Of a stretch of DNA of 64,000 nucleotides, positions 32,315 to 43,281 are shown in pieces (position 1 is the stretch's first letter; each line of letters opens with the position of its first letter). Origin of the DNA: Macrosoma leucophasiata (taxonomy: Eukaryota > Arthropoda > Insecta > Lepidoptera > Hedylidae); contig JAWQUS010000008.1 in NCBI GenBank assembly GCA_036365455.1, positions 19,885,501 through 19,949,500 on the forward strand. The letters run 5' to 3'. Both the position numbers and the translations under genes were made by a program. Under the pieces are notes generated by a model that was given only the letters and a program-made list of their open reading frames with translations, was not told the origin of the DNA and ran no database searches.

Positions 32315-32541
32315 CTTCAAAGGCATAGCCATATTGTTGCGCAGATTAGTGATAGGAAGATAAAGGCATTGTCACGGGTGTGATTGAACCCCCCGCGCGG
32401 AAATGGCGGCAGGGAGCGGTGACAGCGGTGTCCGGAACCCGAGAGGTTAGACCGGTGGAGGGGCACCGAGCTAGTATTGTACGAGCACCTATCCGACCTA
32501 CTTGCGAGGAAATTCACTTTATTAGCCACACCGTTGCCGAT
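32315..32541 (+). repeat. Direct repeat (family T), copy 1
   Basis: About 85% identical to 33329-33564, sharing GGTGGAGGGGCACCGAGCTA and CTTGCGAGGAAATTCAC. No frame or known class. Confidence 0.6.
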
Positions 32542-32621
32542 TGTTAATTAGATACGTACCGATCTTTCGTTTAATATTAGCATTTTGATTTTGGCGCAGT
32601 CATTATTTTCTAAATGAAAGC

Positions 32622-32840
32622 GCGCATGGCCCCGCGGCTGGTGTAGATCGTAAGCGATCTACTCGGTTAAGCAATACGGGCGCGGTCGGGTGTGTGATGG
32701 ATGACCGGTAGTGGAAAAATAAAAAATGCGCGTTTCCGTTTCGGAGTATCGTAAGAGATCAAAAATGGTCCCAGTTACTATCGATAGGTAGCAGTCGTTT
32801 TAAACCTTTTCGGACGCCTTATGGGCGGTTTGAAATTCAC
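32622..32840 (+). repeat. 5S-rRNA-headed SINE (family D), 3'-truncated
   Basis: Head GCGCGCATGGCCCCGCGGCT through TATGGGCGGTTTGAAA; the (ATT)n end is missing. Confidence 0.7.
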
Positions 32841-33328
32841 GTTATTATCCAAAGTGGTGCCGGAGATTTGATATGTATTTAATACGTATACCACAGCACG
32901 TAATTTTTTAAATACTGAAATAAGAAAATAATGGTTTTACACAATTTAGGAGTTAAGATTAATTGGACCTACTTTTGCAACAAGTAACCATCCACAAACA
33001 TACCAAGTTCGAGTTAAGACCTCGACTCAAATATTTTAAGATATCTATCTATACGTAACTCGATTTTGACATGTTGGTTCCTTATTGCATAAGTAAGTCC
33101 AATTGTGATTGTAACCTATCTTTGACTCCGAGTAACTAAATAAGTAGTAGCCCGTGTCAGCTACGCAACGTAGCCAATGATTCTACATAACATTAACATT
33201 TCATAGAATTTTAACATTTTTCATAGATTTTTTTATTATTTACAGCTGTCGCTATTTTTTTTAGGTTTTGTAAAAAAATCCAACGTTTTCTTCAAAGTTC
33301 GAACATTAAATTGGTTAGAGGAGCCCGT
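32841..33328. other. Intronic sequence, nothing recognised
   Basis: AT-rich; no coding signal. Confidence 0.35.
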
Positions 33329-33564
33329 GCCTTCAAAGGTATAACCACATTGTAAGGCAGATTAGTGGTAGGAAGATATAAAAGCATTGTTACGGGTGTG
33401 CTCGAACCCCCTCGCTGCGGAAATGACGGCGGGGAGCGGAGACAGCGGTGTCCGGGCCCCGGAGAGGTGAGACCGGTGGAGGGGCACCGAGCTAGTATTG
33501 TTTGAGCATCTAACCGACCTACTTGCGAGGAAATTCACGTTATTGGCCGCACCGGTGCCGCCGG
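33329..33564 (+). repeat. Direct repeat (family T), copy 2
   Basis: Same orientation as 32315-32541, about 1 kb away. Confidence 0.6.
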
Positions 33565-34234
33565 ATTGTTACCTTCAATACGTGGAATCATTATGTTCAA
33601 AGTAGCTTTTTGATAACATTTACTAATCAATCACCAAAAAGAAACTGATACTTTTTGTATTTCGTATTTGTTTAACACGTTCACTGCCTTCAAGCAGACA
33701 CAATAGTTAAAACAATGCAAATGGACACATGTGGTTCATGGGACATGGAATGGGTTAATTAATGGCCACCTAGTTTGTATCATTGCTCTAAACAAGCTTG
33801 CAAAAAAAAAGACTTTCATTTTTATGAGTTTCTTGAAGAAAAATATAGTTTGACTGATCCGCTATGAGTCTGAGAGGCGCCTGCGATCGTCTTTTAGAAG
33901 AAGCCATTTAAGAATATTGACTCGAGATTAATAGGTACTTTCACCTACTAAATAAAAAAATATATATCGGTTCTTATTGTATACCAAATATAATATATTC
34001 AGAGATCTAAATCATCATTCAAAATATATCAATCTTTTTCGACGCCTAATAGCCACTCTACATAAAAGACACAGAGGAGCGTAACATAGACGCTGTCTTT
34101 TCGCCGATCCATCTTCTCTTCATTTGTCCGATATTACTGAGTGTTTCTTGAAATATTTTATATTTATCTATTAAAGTAACAAAAACATGACTATGTGTAG
34201 TGAACATGGATGATTAGATCTTTATCGAGAGCTG
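33565..34234. other. Intronic sequence, nothing recognised
   Basis: AT-rich; no coding signal. Confidence 0.35.
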
Positions 34235-34475
34235 TCAGAGACAACGGTGTAACCTCTGGTACTATTGGGCTTTTTCCATTTTCAGCAAGTTTCCAAGTAC
34301 CTCGGAGTTTAGTTATGTGCTCGGTGATATCAACAGGCTCAGCACGTGGTTCATAGACAAAAACGGAACCTGCAAATCAAAGGTGTAATACATGTACGCT
34401 TTAATGCATATATTTACCTTTGCCTATCCCTTCGAGTATTACAGGCGTGAATTTACGTTTATATTTTCTAAAGCC
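34235..34475 (+). repeat. tRNA-headed SINE (family G), old copy without head
   Basis: Body matches 38460-38788 (TATTGGGCTTTTTCCATTTT, CCAAGTACCTCGGAGTTTAG, ATTACAGGCGTGAATTTACG) at about 75-80%. Confidence 0.6.
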
Positions 34476-34820
34476 TAACGTTTAGGGAGTGGGAAAATCA
34501 ATTAGCACAATCCGAGCTGTACACAGCCTTCATACCCACAGGCGGCACGGCTAGGGCGACCCCTGGGCACTTGTCCCTACGCGGCTGTAAACTAATTAAA
34601 ACATTCACGTTCAAAGTTTTTCAATAATGTCGGCGGGCTTTTGTTTGTAGGTACAGTCCCCATGGAGAACGATCAATTTGAACTCAGTTGATGTCGCTTT
34701 GTTAAATTAAGGCTTTAATAACAGAGACGATGATCTTTATGTAAAAAGAGACGGGAGGGGATATATTTCAGTGCTTGTAAATCGATAATTTTTTTTGTGA
34801 AGTTTAAACATCGTAATATT
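34476..34820. other. Intronic sequence, nothing recognised
   Basis: No coding signal. Confidence 0.35.
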
Positions 34821-34822
34821 AA

Positions 34823-35217
34823 TCTATACAAATAAATAAAATTGGTGTGTGTTTTTGTAATATTAAAATAACTGCTTTTTACTAAATGAATATTTATGCA
34901 TACACGGTACATATACCAAAACAACATTTTTTACAATTTTTTTCTGTCTGTCTGTTTGTCTGTTTGGCGGAGCTAATCTCGCTGAGTGCTGATCACTACC
35001 ATTTGGCGACAGATAGATTAGGTAATGCAGTGATGCCTACGCCAGTAAAGATGATGATGAAATGGTAGTATTCAGCGCTATCGTGTTCCGGTGGACACAA
35101 ACACAACAGGTTAGGTCTCAGGAGTTGCAACGCATCTAACGCATATTCAAATCTTTTGTGTATTGCAGATGTTCACGTCCTACAATTTTCAATAACTATC
35201 ATATGAACTGTATGCCA
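34823..35217 (+). repeat. Mosaic of Helitron-like (family I) and Bm1-like SINE pieces
   Basis: Starts TCTATACAAATAAATAAAAT and runs to GAGCTAATCTCG (about 34980). It then continues abruptly as minus-strand SINE sequence (ACTACCATTTGGCGACAG) and, from about 35055, plus-strand SINE sequence (TATCGTGTTCCGGT). Confidence 0.55.
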
Positions 35218-35229
35218 CTTTCAGGGTTA

Positions 35230-35593
35230 TAATAAAATAATAATAATGACAACCCATTATACGACCCACTGCTAGGCACGAGTCTCTCCCCTTTTGGAGG
35301 GAGGCCTGGAGCTTGCTCCACCACGCTGCTCCAATGTGAATTGGTGGAGCTGGGTAGATTAGTGGCCAACCCGTTGTCGGATAGTTTCAAACCGCCCATA
35401 AGGCCTCCGACAATGTTTAACGACTGCTATCTATCGATAGCAACCGGGATCCACGGCTTAACGTGCTCTCCGAAGCACGGAAACGCGCATTTAATTTGCC
35501 ACTAGCCGTCACCCATCACACTACCCGACCGCGCCCGTAGTGCTTAACCGAATAGATCGCTTCCGATCTAAACCAGCCGCCGAGCCATGCGCG
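35230..35593 (-). repeat. 5S-rRNA-headed SINE (family D) with TSD
   Basis: Full-length minus-strand copy. Flanked by the 12-bp duplication CTTTCAGGGTTA (35218-35229, 35594-35605). Confidence 0.85.
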
Positions 35594-35605
35594 CTTTCAG
35601 GGTTA

Positions 35606-36246
35606 CACATTATTAATCCATGACAACAGGGAAAACAACAAATGAATTTACAACTATAATATAATCTCAATGCAGCCAATCCGAATAAGCAAATACAACC
35701 AAACTTAAGCACGAGATACAAAAAAAAACATCCGCGGAGAGAGAAACGCCTCCATTTGCCGCGCAATACCGCCAGTTATCGAATTATATCGTCGATTCTA
35801 ACTAATTCGAACCTTCCCCCCCTCTTTCCCGCCTCTCCCATCTCCGCCACCCACCCAGCCTCCGCTCTAAACTCATTTCCTGTGCGCCGCCTGCAGTATT
35901 AATTTTAAATTAAGCATGGATAAAGCTGAAGTGAATATAAACAAATATGTATATGCCGTTAAATACAAATCGCGATGTGCGAATTCAATTTGGGGAAGTT
36001 TGATTGACTTTTCAGTATAAATCGATGTTTACGTTGAAATATAACTCAGTTGACTAGTGGTAGCCGCCTAGTTCCCCTGAAGTCCTGGATTCAAGCTCCT
36101 TCTTTCATTTGATAGCCATGTCACAAGACTACTGTGGAAGTTACTCTGATCATAATCTCTATTCAATTTACCATGTCCTTATTTTAGTTTCTAAAGTAAA
36201 TATGTACTAAATATATGCTATAAACACACACTAAAATATAATAATA
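35606..36246. other. Intronic sequence with a pyrimidine-rich patch
   Basis: 35810-35890 is unusually C/T-rich on the plus strand. No coding frame or repeat match. Confidence 0.35.
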
Positions 36247-36390
36247 ATATCGCTTCTTTACAAGAATAATGTGACATTTCATCTAAATCGTTCTTTATGA
36301 AATGCAACATTATTCTTACAAGAATAACGTGAAATTTCATCTAAATCGTTCTATATGAAATGTCACATTATTCTTGTAAAGAGGCGATAT
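36247..36390. repeat. 144-bp palindrome made of two tandem hairpins
   Basis: The outer ends ATATCGCTTCTTTACAAGAA and its inverse enclose two similar hairpin units, each with ACAAGAATAAYGTGAMATTTC, loop CTAAATCGTTCT, and the returning strand. Confidence 0.75.
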
Positions 36391-36393
36391 ATT

Positions 36394-36457
36394 GCATGCT
36401 GTTACTCTATTACATAATGTATTATTAGGTATTATAATTTAATGTGTAACAGCATGC
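36394..36457. repeat. 12-bp-stem hairpin
   Basis: GCATGCTGTTAC and its exact inverse flank a 40-nt AT-rich loop, directly after the palindrome. Confidence 0.6.
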
Positions 36458-36601
36458 GAAAATATAATATTAAATAATCATAAATGTATAAAGTTAGCAA
36501 TATAGATACTTACACTTACGTATCTGCTCATTAGTAAAGTGTAATTTGTTTTTCGCTTGTGTTAAACATGCGATTTAAATATTAAAAAAAAAGAAAAAAA
36601 T

Positions 36602-36683
36602 GTCTTCAGGCGGAATTTGATCCTGCGACCACTAGGTAGTGATCCCAGTGGTCGCAGGATCAAATTCCGCCGGAAGACATTTT
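36602..36683. repeat. Palindrome of a tRNA-like 3' half
   Basis: GTCTTCAGGCGGAATTTGAT.. and its inverse with 2-3 mismatches and a 6-7-nt loop. The sequence resembles the T-arm and acceptor part of family F (GGTCGCAGGATCAAATTCC). Confidence 0.75.
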
Positions 36684-36689
36684 TTCTTG

Positions 36690-37350
36690 GTCTAGTCTAG
36701 AGCGACTGCTCTCCTATCTGAACTTTCGAAGTCCACAAAAACTAGATAACTGAAAAAAAATAATTATAACTAGTTTTTTTTTTCAAATATTTTCAATGAA
36801 ACGCATTTACATGAATAGCCCTATTTGATTTAAGAACTATGAAGTAGTATTTAATTTTCACTGAAAAAATGTAAATTTAACAAACAATACACATATAAAT
36901 AAGATCACCGGCGTCGACCAATGCCGTCTCATGATAGGTGACGTACATGCCACGTATCTCAACCACAAGCCACGTAAATAGAAAAATGGGAGGCTTACCC
37001 GCGTCGGAGCGGCAACACGGCGGAAATGCGCGACGCGGCAACGTCGCATGGCATCGATCATGGCGTAGACACAGAACCTCGACGCAACACTATTAGCCAA
37101 TTTTCTCAGCTAGGTAATTTGGTTTCGTTTTCAACAAGTTCACAATGCAAGTTCTTATTTCTGAATATATTAGGTAGATAAATGTTATTAATTTCGTTCA
37201 TAATACAATTGTATTAATTAAAAGATATAAAAGTAAATGCATCCAATGCATGCCTATATTTTACCTATATACCTACCTATTAATTATGATAGTGAATTTG
37301 TAGTCAAAGTATTATCACATCTTGTTTGTTCAAACGATACGAATCCATGG
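36690..37350. other. Intronic sequence, nothing recognised
   Basis: 36900-37090 is CpG-richer; no coding frame. Confidence 0.35.
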
Positions 37351-37908
37351 TGTCGACCATAGAGCAACACGGGCTACCGGCCGCCGCAGACCGGAGGGGA
37401 GTAGCCATATGCAGGCTTTCCCCTCATTCACACCGCGGACACTCCGCCAAAATTCCATACAAACGCTTAACTTGGTCTCTTTTACACAGACATCGATCAG
37501 TGACGTGTATTTATACGTGCACCTGTGTGCGTAGCACGTAGAAAATACCAACCGTCGCCCATAAGAGGGGTGGAGGTTGGGTGATGCGGGGAAATCGGGC
37601 GGGACGTCGAATTGTCCATTCTATACGTAGTATTATTACATATTCTCTGCCTCTGTACTATAAAAGTACAAGACCAAATGGTCCTATGCCTGTCGCCTAG
37701 ATATTTAAATGTGTGCGTGAAATTGTTTATGTATTTTGTTAAAGTCAAGGTGTGAGTTTCGTAGTAATAGACGATTTTTGTAGTGTGACTGTGTGTCACA
37801 CACACTCCCCCCTTCCCAAATTACTATTTTGCATCGGTAATAAACGCTATGGCTACTCCCCTCCGGGCCGCCGCGACCGGTGCGCCGAGTTGCTTTATGG
37901 TGTCGACA
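37351..37908. mobile_element. Family-B MITE, long form
   Basis: About 60-bp terminal inverted repeats starting TGTCGACCATAGAGCAAC and ending GTTGCTTTATGGTGTCGACA. About 430 bp interior without a transposase. No clear TSD. Confidence 0.7.
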
Positions 37909-38266
37909 CACTCGTCCGTCTGTGTCATAGTCAGTGATGGATTTACCAGCAGACTGAGTAGGCTGGAGCCAATGGAGGAAATTTTAAGGGGCGGCAGAAT
38001 TAGTTCATATTTTTTTTATTTCTATTTACAAAATTACTGTTAAAATTATCAAGGCTCAGATCATAGTTCCCAATGATTCTTACCATAGAAAAAAAGTTGC
38101 TTACATCAACTTCAGCATAATGAAACATAAAACATAAAGTTGAAATTTTATTGATAGAAAATATACCTAATTGATATGATTGTAAACTACGATATCAAAA
38201 TATAGGGGCGGCAAAAGTAATAGCCTAACGGCGGCAAATTTGTTAATCCGCCTCTGGTCATAGTCA
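37909..38266. other. Intronic sequence, decayed repeat
   Basis: The phrase GGGGCGGCAAAAGTAATAGC..GGCGGCAAATTTGTTAATCC suggests an old repeat; class unknown. Confidence 0.3.
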
Positions 38267-39105
38267 CATCATCACCGGCATTACTTCAACCGTAAACAGC
38301 CACTACTGGACCAAAGCCTCCCCATAAGTTTAGATATGCAGGTGAATGACAAAGAATGACTCTTTTTCTTTTCTTTTTACTCTTTGTTATCAGTTTGTAA
38401 AGGGGAAATGAGACATTCTACAGATATAACTTTACATTAGTTTATTATATTTAGTTTTAAAACGTAAAAAAAAAAAAAAACGTAACTTCACGCCTGTAAT
38501 CCCCGAAGGGGTAGGCAGAGGTAAATGCATGCATTCAAGCATACATGCAAACACCCACGATTCGCCGGTTACGTTTTGGCCCATGTAACAGGTGGCGAGC
38601 CTGTTGACATCTCCGGGCACATTACCAAACTTTGAGGTACTGGGAAATTTCCAGAAAATGGAAAAATCCCAATAGAACCAGAGACAAAGGCTTTTTCACC
38701 ATTATCTCTGATAACCCCCTACCCGGGAATCGAACCCAGGACCTCAGCGTAGTAGTAGTGGCCTGCTACCACTAGGCTACCGAGGCAGTTTAGTTTTATC
38801 TTAGTGATATTCTTGACTATATATTTATTTTTTATCTTGTTTGACATGTATAACAACTGTTATTCACTTTAATATACTTTGTTTGTTTTTGACGTGTCAT
38901 AAGAGGTGCCTGTCACCCACAGACCAATCAGCCTTCTGCTGTCACCCTAAATGAATAAATGAGTTTCTGATTCAGATTTTATGCCATAATCGCCACGCTC
39001 GGGAAGATTGGCGTTCTTGCTGTTTGGCATCTTGCATTATTGCACTTACTACCGCCCCATTGGAATGGTTTATAGCCGCCGTTGTTCGGTTGACAAAAAT
39101 ATAAC
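38267..39105 (-). repeat. LINE-tail-like repeat (family E), interrupted
   Basis: Left part 38267-38335 (CCACTACTGGACCAAAGCCT) and right part 38976-39105 (GCCATAATCGCCACGCTCGG, TACCGCCCCATTGGAATGG) are contiguous in the 52-kb copy. Here about 640 bp, including the SINE at 38460, lies between. Confidence 0.55.
38460..38788 (-). repeat. tRNA-derived SINE (family G), full length with TSD
   Basis: On the minus strand it begins CTGCCTCGGTAGCCTAGTGG (A box) and has GGGTTCGATTCCCGG (B box), a 200-bp body, and a tail TTACG plus T-run. Flanked by TTTAGTTTTA (38450-38459, 38789-38798). Confidence 0.85.
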
Positions 39106-39382
39106 ATGAGAATTGACCCCAGTCCAACCAGTAAAAATTAACGTGGAGGTCACCGAAGCGGCTAATACCGCTTTCTTTATCACCACTGATGCTTTTTGAT
39201 CACAACTGTTTGCTCACAATGTTTTGGTAGTAGAACATTGTGTGCAATAATGAAGTACAAAAAATGTTTTAAAGCTGTGTGTTGGTTTATTTCATGTAGA
39301 TACATGCTATCAGGGAACTGGCCGCTTGATTGATCGACTTATTCCATGGTAAATATACGCAATTTTAGCCGCCACGTACCTA
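39106..39382. other. Intronic sequence, nothing recognised
   Basis: No coding signal. Confidence 0.35.
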
Positions 39383-39620
39383 CTCAACAATAAATATTTC
39401 ACATCGAGCCTACGAAAGAGACAATCGGCTAGTTTCGACTTCGTAGAGCGTTATCACTGCTGCACACTGCCTACGTAAGCACTGATAGTCCGGTATTGGT
39501 CAAAACATGATCAAAGTGGTGGACAAATTTCACATAATAATATGTAAGGTGCGAAAGAGTTAACTCTCTACAAATTTGAAATAATCCGAAATCGATCTAT
39601 GTGCAATAGTTCTTGTTGTA
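39383..39620. repeat. MITE (family P)
   Basis: Ends ACTCAACAATAAATATTTCA..CGAGCC and CGATCTATGTGCAATAG..TTGTTGTA are inverted repeats. Same interior as 44391-44639. Confidence 0.65.
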
Positions 39621-39629
39621 TACTGTACT

Positions 39630-40000
39630 AATGTTAAAGCGCGCATGGCCCCGTGGCTGGTGTAGATCGGAAGCGATCTACTCGGTTAAGCGATACGGGC
39701 GCGGTCGGGTGTGTGATGGGTGACCGCTAGTGGCAAATTAAAATGCGCATTTCTGTGATTCGGAGGGCACGATAAGCCGTCGGTCCCGGTTGCTATCGAT
39801 AGATAGCAGTCGTTAAACCTTGTCAGAGGCCTTATGGGCGGTTTGAAAACATCCGAAAGCGGGTTGGCCACTAAGCCTTATCTCCACCAACCCGCATTGA
39901 AGCAGCGTGGTGGAGTAAGCTCCAGGCCTCTTCCCAAGAAGGGGAGAGACTCATGCCTAGCAGTGGGACGTAGCAAGGGTTGCCATTATTATATTATTAT
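39630..40000 (+). repeat. 5S-rRNA-headed SINE (family D)
   Basis: Full length from GCGCGCATGGCCCCGTGGCT to (ATT)n. TACTGTACT flanks it (39621-39629, 40001-40009) as a probable TSD, though 8-9 extra bases precede the usual start. Confidence 0.75.
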
Positions 40001-40009
40001 TACTGTACT

Positions 40010-40673
40010 GTTTTCCATGCAGGATGCAGGATACCGCTTAGCAGTAATCTGCAAGCATTCTCAGACAGTCGTTTCTCTTTTGGACGATTCACCAATAGGT
40101 ATTTTCAAGATTCAAAATTCATTTAGTCAGTGGAAATAAATGGTGATAAAGGGGCTCAGAAATACTCGGGATAATCTCTAAATAATCTTCTTTATTCTTT
40201 CATAACAATCCAATAACAATCTAAAAATCATCGGCTAATGTCACACCAACATTGTCACCTTCGATCATAGACATTTTTGTAGTTGCCAGTTATCCAAAAA
40301 AAGAAAAAGAATCATAGACATTTTACATACAGCCAGTATCAAGGTTAACAATAAATAGTAATCCTAACACATGGTACATACGACCACCATTCAGTTGACT
40401 GCACTTAGTGGAAGAATATTATCTTCTAGTGGAAGAGAATGGAGCTGTGGGGTCGTCTTGTCTCGTAATCTTATTGCAAACATTTAAATTTAAAAATGGA
40501 AAGAAAAATTGTACTGTGGATGAGACACCAACTATCCTCGCAAGCTCAGTACAAAGTCAAACCCTTATTATAAAGTCCAATTTTGTCTACTTTCCATCGA
40601 CTCTATCTAATGCTTATTCAAAAGTATGTGACTTTTTGCAGAATTCCAATGAAAGGGTAAATTTTAATCCATC
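40010..40673. other. Intronic sequence, nothing convincing
   Basis: A 98-codon frame at 40408-40704 runs into a hairpin and has no recognisable motif; judged chance. Confidence 0.35.
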
Positions 40674-40724
40674 TTTCACATCCTCTTCTAACTTTAATTG
40701 TTAAAGTTAGAAAAGGATGTGAAA
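40674..40724. repeat. 24-bp-stem hairpin with 3-nt loop
   Basis: TTTCACATCCTCTTCTAACT.. and its inverse, one mismatch, loop TTG. Confidence 0.7.
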
Positions 40725-40840
40725 TGTTACAATAACTTTAACAAATGCCTTGATGCAACCCAGGCTTAACCTTAAAGTGCAATTGTTAAAGTCAAGCGTG
40801 GCTTGTGCCAGCAAAACAATGGTATTTGGACGAGTGATTC

Positions 40841-40869
40841 GGATTACTGGTGGTAAAGCTCCAGTGACG
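40841..40869 (+). repeat. Bm1-like SINE 5' scrap
   Basis: GATTACTGGTGGTAAAGCTC then abrupt change to the Helitron-like element. Confidence 0.45.
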
Positions 40870-41063
40870 TATATAAATTACGTGTCACAGTGTTTGTCTG
40901 CGATGAACTCCTAAACTACTGAACCAATTTTAATCAAACTTGCACACCGTGTGCAGTTTGATCCAACTTACCAGATAAAATAGCGTACATCTCAATTTAG
41001 TTGCAATATTATGTGAGTACCTAAATTAAACCGCACCCGTGCGAAGCCGGCGCAAGCCGCTAG
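40870..41063 (+). mobile_element. Helitron-like element (family S)
   Basis: Begins TATATAAATTACGTGTCACA, ends GCAAGCCGCTAG followed by T. About 85% like 49864-50043. Confidence 0.55.
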
Positions 41064-41623
41064 TAAATATAAAAAATGTTATTGAAAAACTTGAAATCTA
41101 CATTCCGACTGTTCCAATGCGCACTGGCTGGTTTTGTTTTGATGTTTACCTATTAGTACAAATATTCACTTACCATCAAAGTAGACTGTATACTTTTTAG
41201 CCACTTTCATGACATAAAAAAGTTTTCATTATGCTCTACACAATTGTTAGCTCGCGGCTGATCGCGGAACGTCGCAATTTCCGCGAACCATTCAATTTAC
41301 ATTTCACGTCAATATTTACTGGGTCACTCGTGAATTTAATATGTTTTATTTAAAACTATTTTTTGGGATTAATGTCGTGTATATTAAACTAAAATTATTT
41401 GAAATCAATCAGACGTTTTCCGTTGCTTTTCAGCTTCCGTGGTTCCGGGCAGACCAGGTTCATTTAAAAAAACATTTTAGTTTATGGGTTAGTTAGTAGT
41501 TATTATCGTATAAACGAGATGAATGCGTAAAAATAATTTTAATTCATTGAGTGTAGCTTCCAAAAACCTAAGAACAGATTATGTTTTATATATGTGCTTT
41601 TACGAATATTCACAGCTCAGAGG
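41064..41623. other. Intronic sequence, nothing recognised
   Basis: Only a repeat-like phrase (TTCCGTGGTTCCGGGCAGAC) near 41432. Confidence 0.35.
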
Positions 41624-41919
41624 ATTTTTTTTATATAATGAAGTGGCAAACAAGCATACAGTTCAGATTGATGTTAGGTGATGACTATAGGCACTTACAC
41701 AAAGACCAGAGGTCAAAATGCAGATACGTTACAACTTCTGAGGCCTAAGATGTCATGCCTCTGTGCCGGCAATTACAGGGCCGTACATTACCACATGACC
41801 GGAACGCGATAGTGCTTAACACTACCGTTTAGCGGCAAAAATATTAGGTAATGCGCGGAGCTCGCGGGCATAGGTGCCTATGCCCGCGAGCTCCGTCACT
41901 GTAGCTCTACCACCTGTAA
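41624..41919 (-). repeat. Bm1-like SINE with an internal snap-back palindrome
   Basis: Full-length minus-strand copy. At 41856-41895 a perfect 19-bp inverted repeat with a 2-nt loop replaces the normal GGTGG segment. Confidence 0.8.
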
Positions 41920-41977
41920 TAAATACCATGAATATAATAACTAAGATCAAAATCAAAAATATTACGAACTCAGACAT

Positions 41978-42110
41978 TTTTAGGGTTCCGTACCCGGAGG
42001 GTGAAAATTACACCCTATTGCTAATCCGATGCTGTCTGTCCGTTTGTGTTATCTATGGCATTATAATAGATAGACTTTTGAAAATTTCATAGAACGTTTG
42101 TTATTTGAGC
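41978..42110 (+). repeat. Fragment of GGGTTCCGTA-type repeat
   Basis: TTTTTAGGGTTCCGTACCCG, GAAAATTACACCCTATTGCT. Confidence 0.5.
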
Positions 42111-42180
42111 CTCTGCTTTATCAATGAATCATGAAAGAAGTAAATAAACTTTTAATCGTAAACGTCAATTAATTTTTAGA

Positions 42181-42631
42181 TAAATATAACTACGTTAAGA
42201 AAAACCGACTTCAAAACTGAAAAGTAAAAAATAATAAAGATTTAATTCTAATTATAAACTACCTATTATTTATATGTGCTATTTACTTATAGGTTTGAAG
42301 TCGGTGCCTTAAGCAAATAATTATATATTAATCACTTAAATATGAATACGAGCAAATTAATACACTGAACAAAACGTAACCCTCGAATCGTGGTTTGCAT
42401 ATGTATGCTTGAATTCATGCATTTACCTCTGTCTACCCCTTCGGGGATTACAGGCGTGAAGTTACGTTTTAATACAATGAAATGCCTACTTTAGTGATTT
42501 TGGCTAGGCACCGAATTCAAACCTATAAGTGAAACAATTAAACCTTAGTACCTGAAGTACAATTAAATCTTTATTATTTTTTACTTTTCAGTTTTGAAGT
42601 CGGTTTTTCTTTACGTAGTTATACTTATTTA
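42181..42631. repeat. Long inverted repeat enclosing a SINE tail
   Basis: Outer arms 42181-42247 and 42561-42631 (AAAAACCGACTTCAAAACTG..) are near-identical inverses. Inner arms 42287-42309 and 42507-42529 also pair. The loop contains the last 100 bp of a family-G SINE (42370-42470). Confidence 0.75.
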
Positions 42632-43189
42632 ATACTTTTTAGTTTATTGCTGCATTGCCAATTAGATTAATGTTCACATCTGTTTAATTTGTAAAATCTG
42701 ACACTTACAGCTTCGTGACAATTAGATACCTCATTTAAATTGTTTAGGTGTGTCGATACAAAATTATTACACGACTATACGAAATCAATGAAAAAATTTT
42801 ATCCACGAAGGAGTAAATAAGCTGTGTTGTGTCGTCGATGAGTAAATGTATCATTGTCACTCGTTGTCATCTTGTTGTCATGCGCATTAGGACTATCTAG
42901 GACGTCAGTGGATTCAACGCACTGTGTGACAACTCGCCGTCTATTCTAATTCCTATAGTCTGAGGTGAAAGTAAGTAAAAAAATGCTCATAAAATAAAAA
43001 CTGATGGGCCTATCTGATATAAATTTTTATGGGACCAATTCGAAACTATTCCGCATCAAACAAAAAAGAATTACGTAAATCGGTCCAGAAATCTCGGCGA
43101 AATTCAAGTACATAAGTAAAAAAATATAAATATACCGGCCGAATTGAGAACCTTCTCGTTTTTTGAACTCGGTTAAAAATACGTACTAA
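42632..43189. other. Intronic sequence with a repeat scrap
   Basis: CCGGCCGAATTGAGAACCTT (about 43137) recurs at 51650. The rest is unrecognised. Confidence 0.35.
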
Positions 43190-43281
43190 CAGGGAACTGG
43201 TTGTTTGATCACATAGGCACCTTATGCGATCGTCATTAAAGTCTATATTTCGTTAGTTTTGGACAAGCGGAGAGTTCCCTG
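43190..43281. repeat. Possible 92-bp MITE
   Basis: CAGGGAACT and AGTTCCCTG form the two ends; no clear TSD. Confidence 0.35.

Noticed and set aside
37322..37805. Cluster of 70-100-codon frames on both strands
   Set aside because: They are the GC-rich ends and interior of the family-B MITE.
40408..40704. 98-codon plus-strand frame
   Set aside because: The 3' part is the arm of a hairpin and no domain or splice context is visible.
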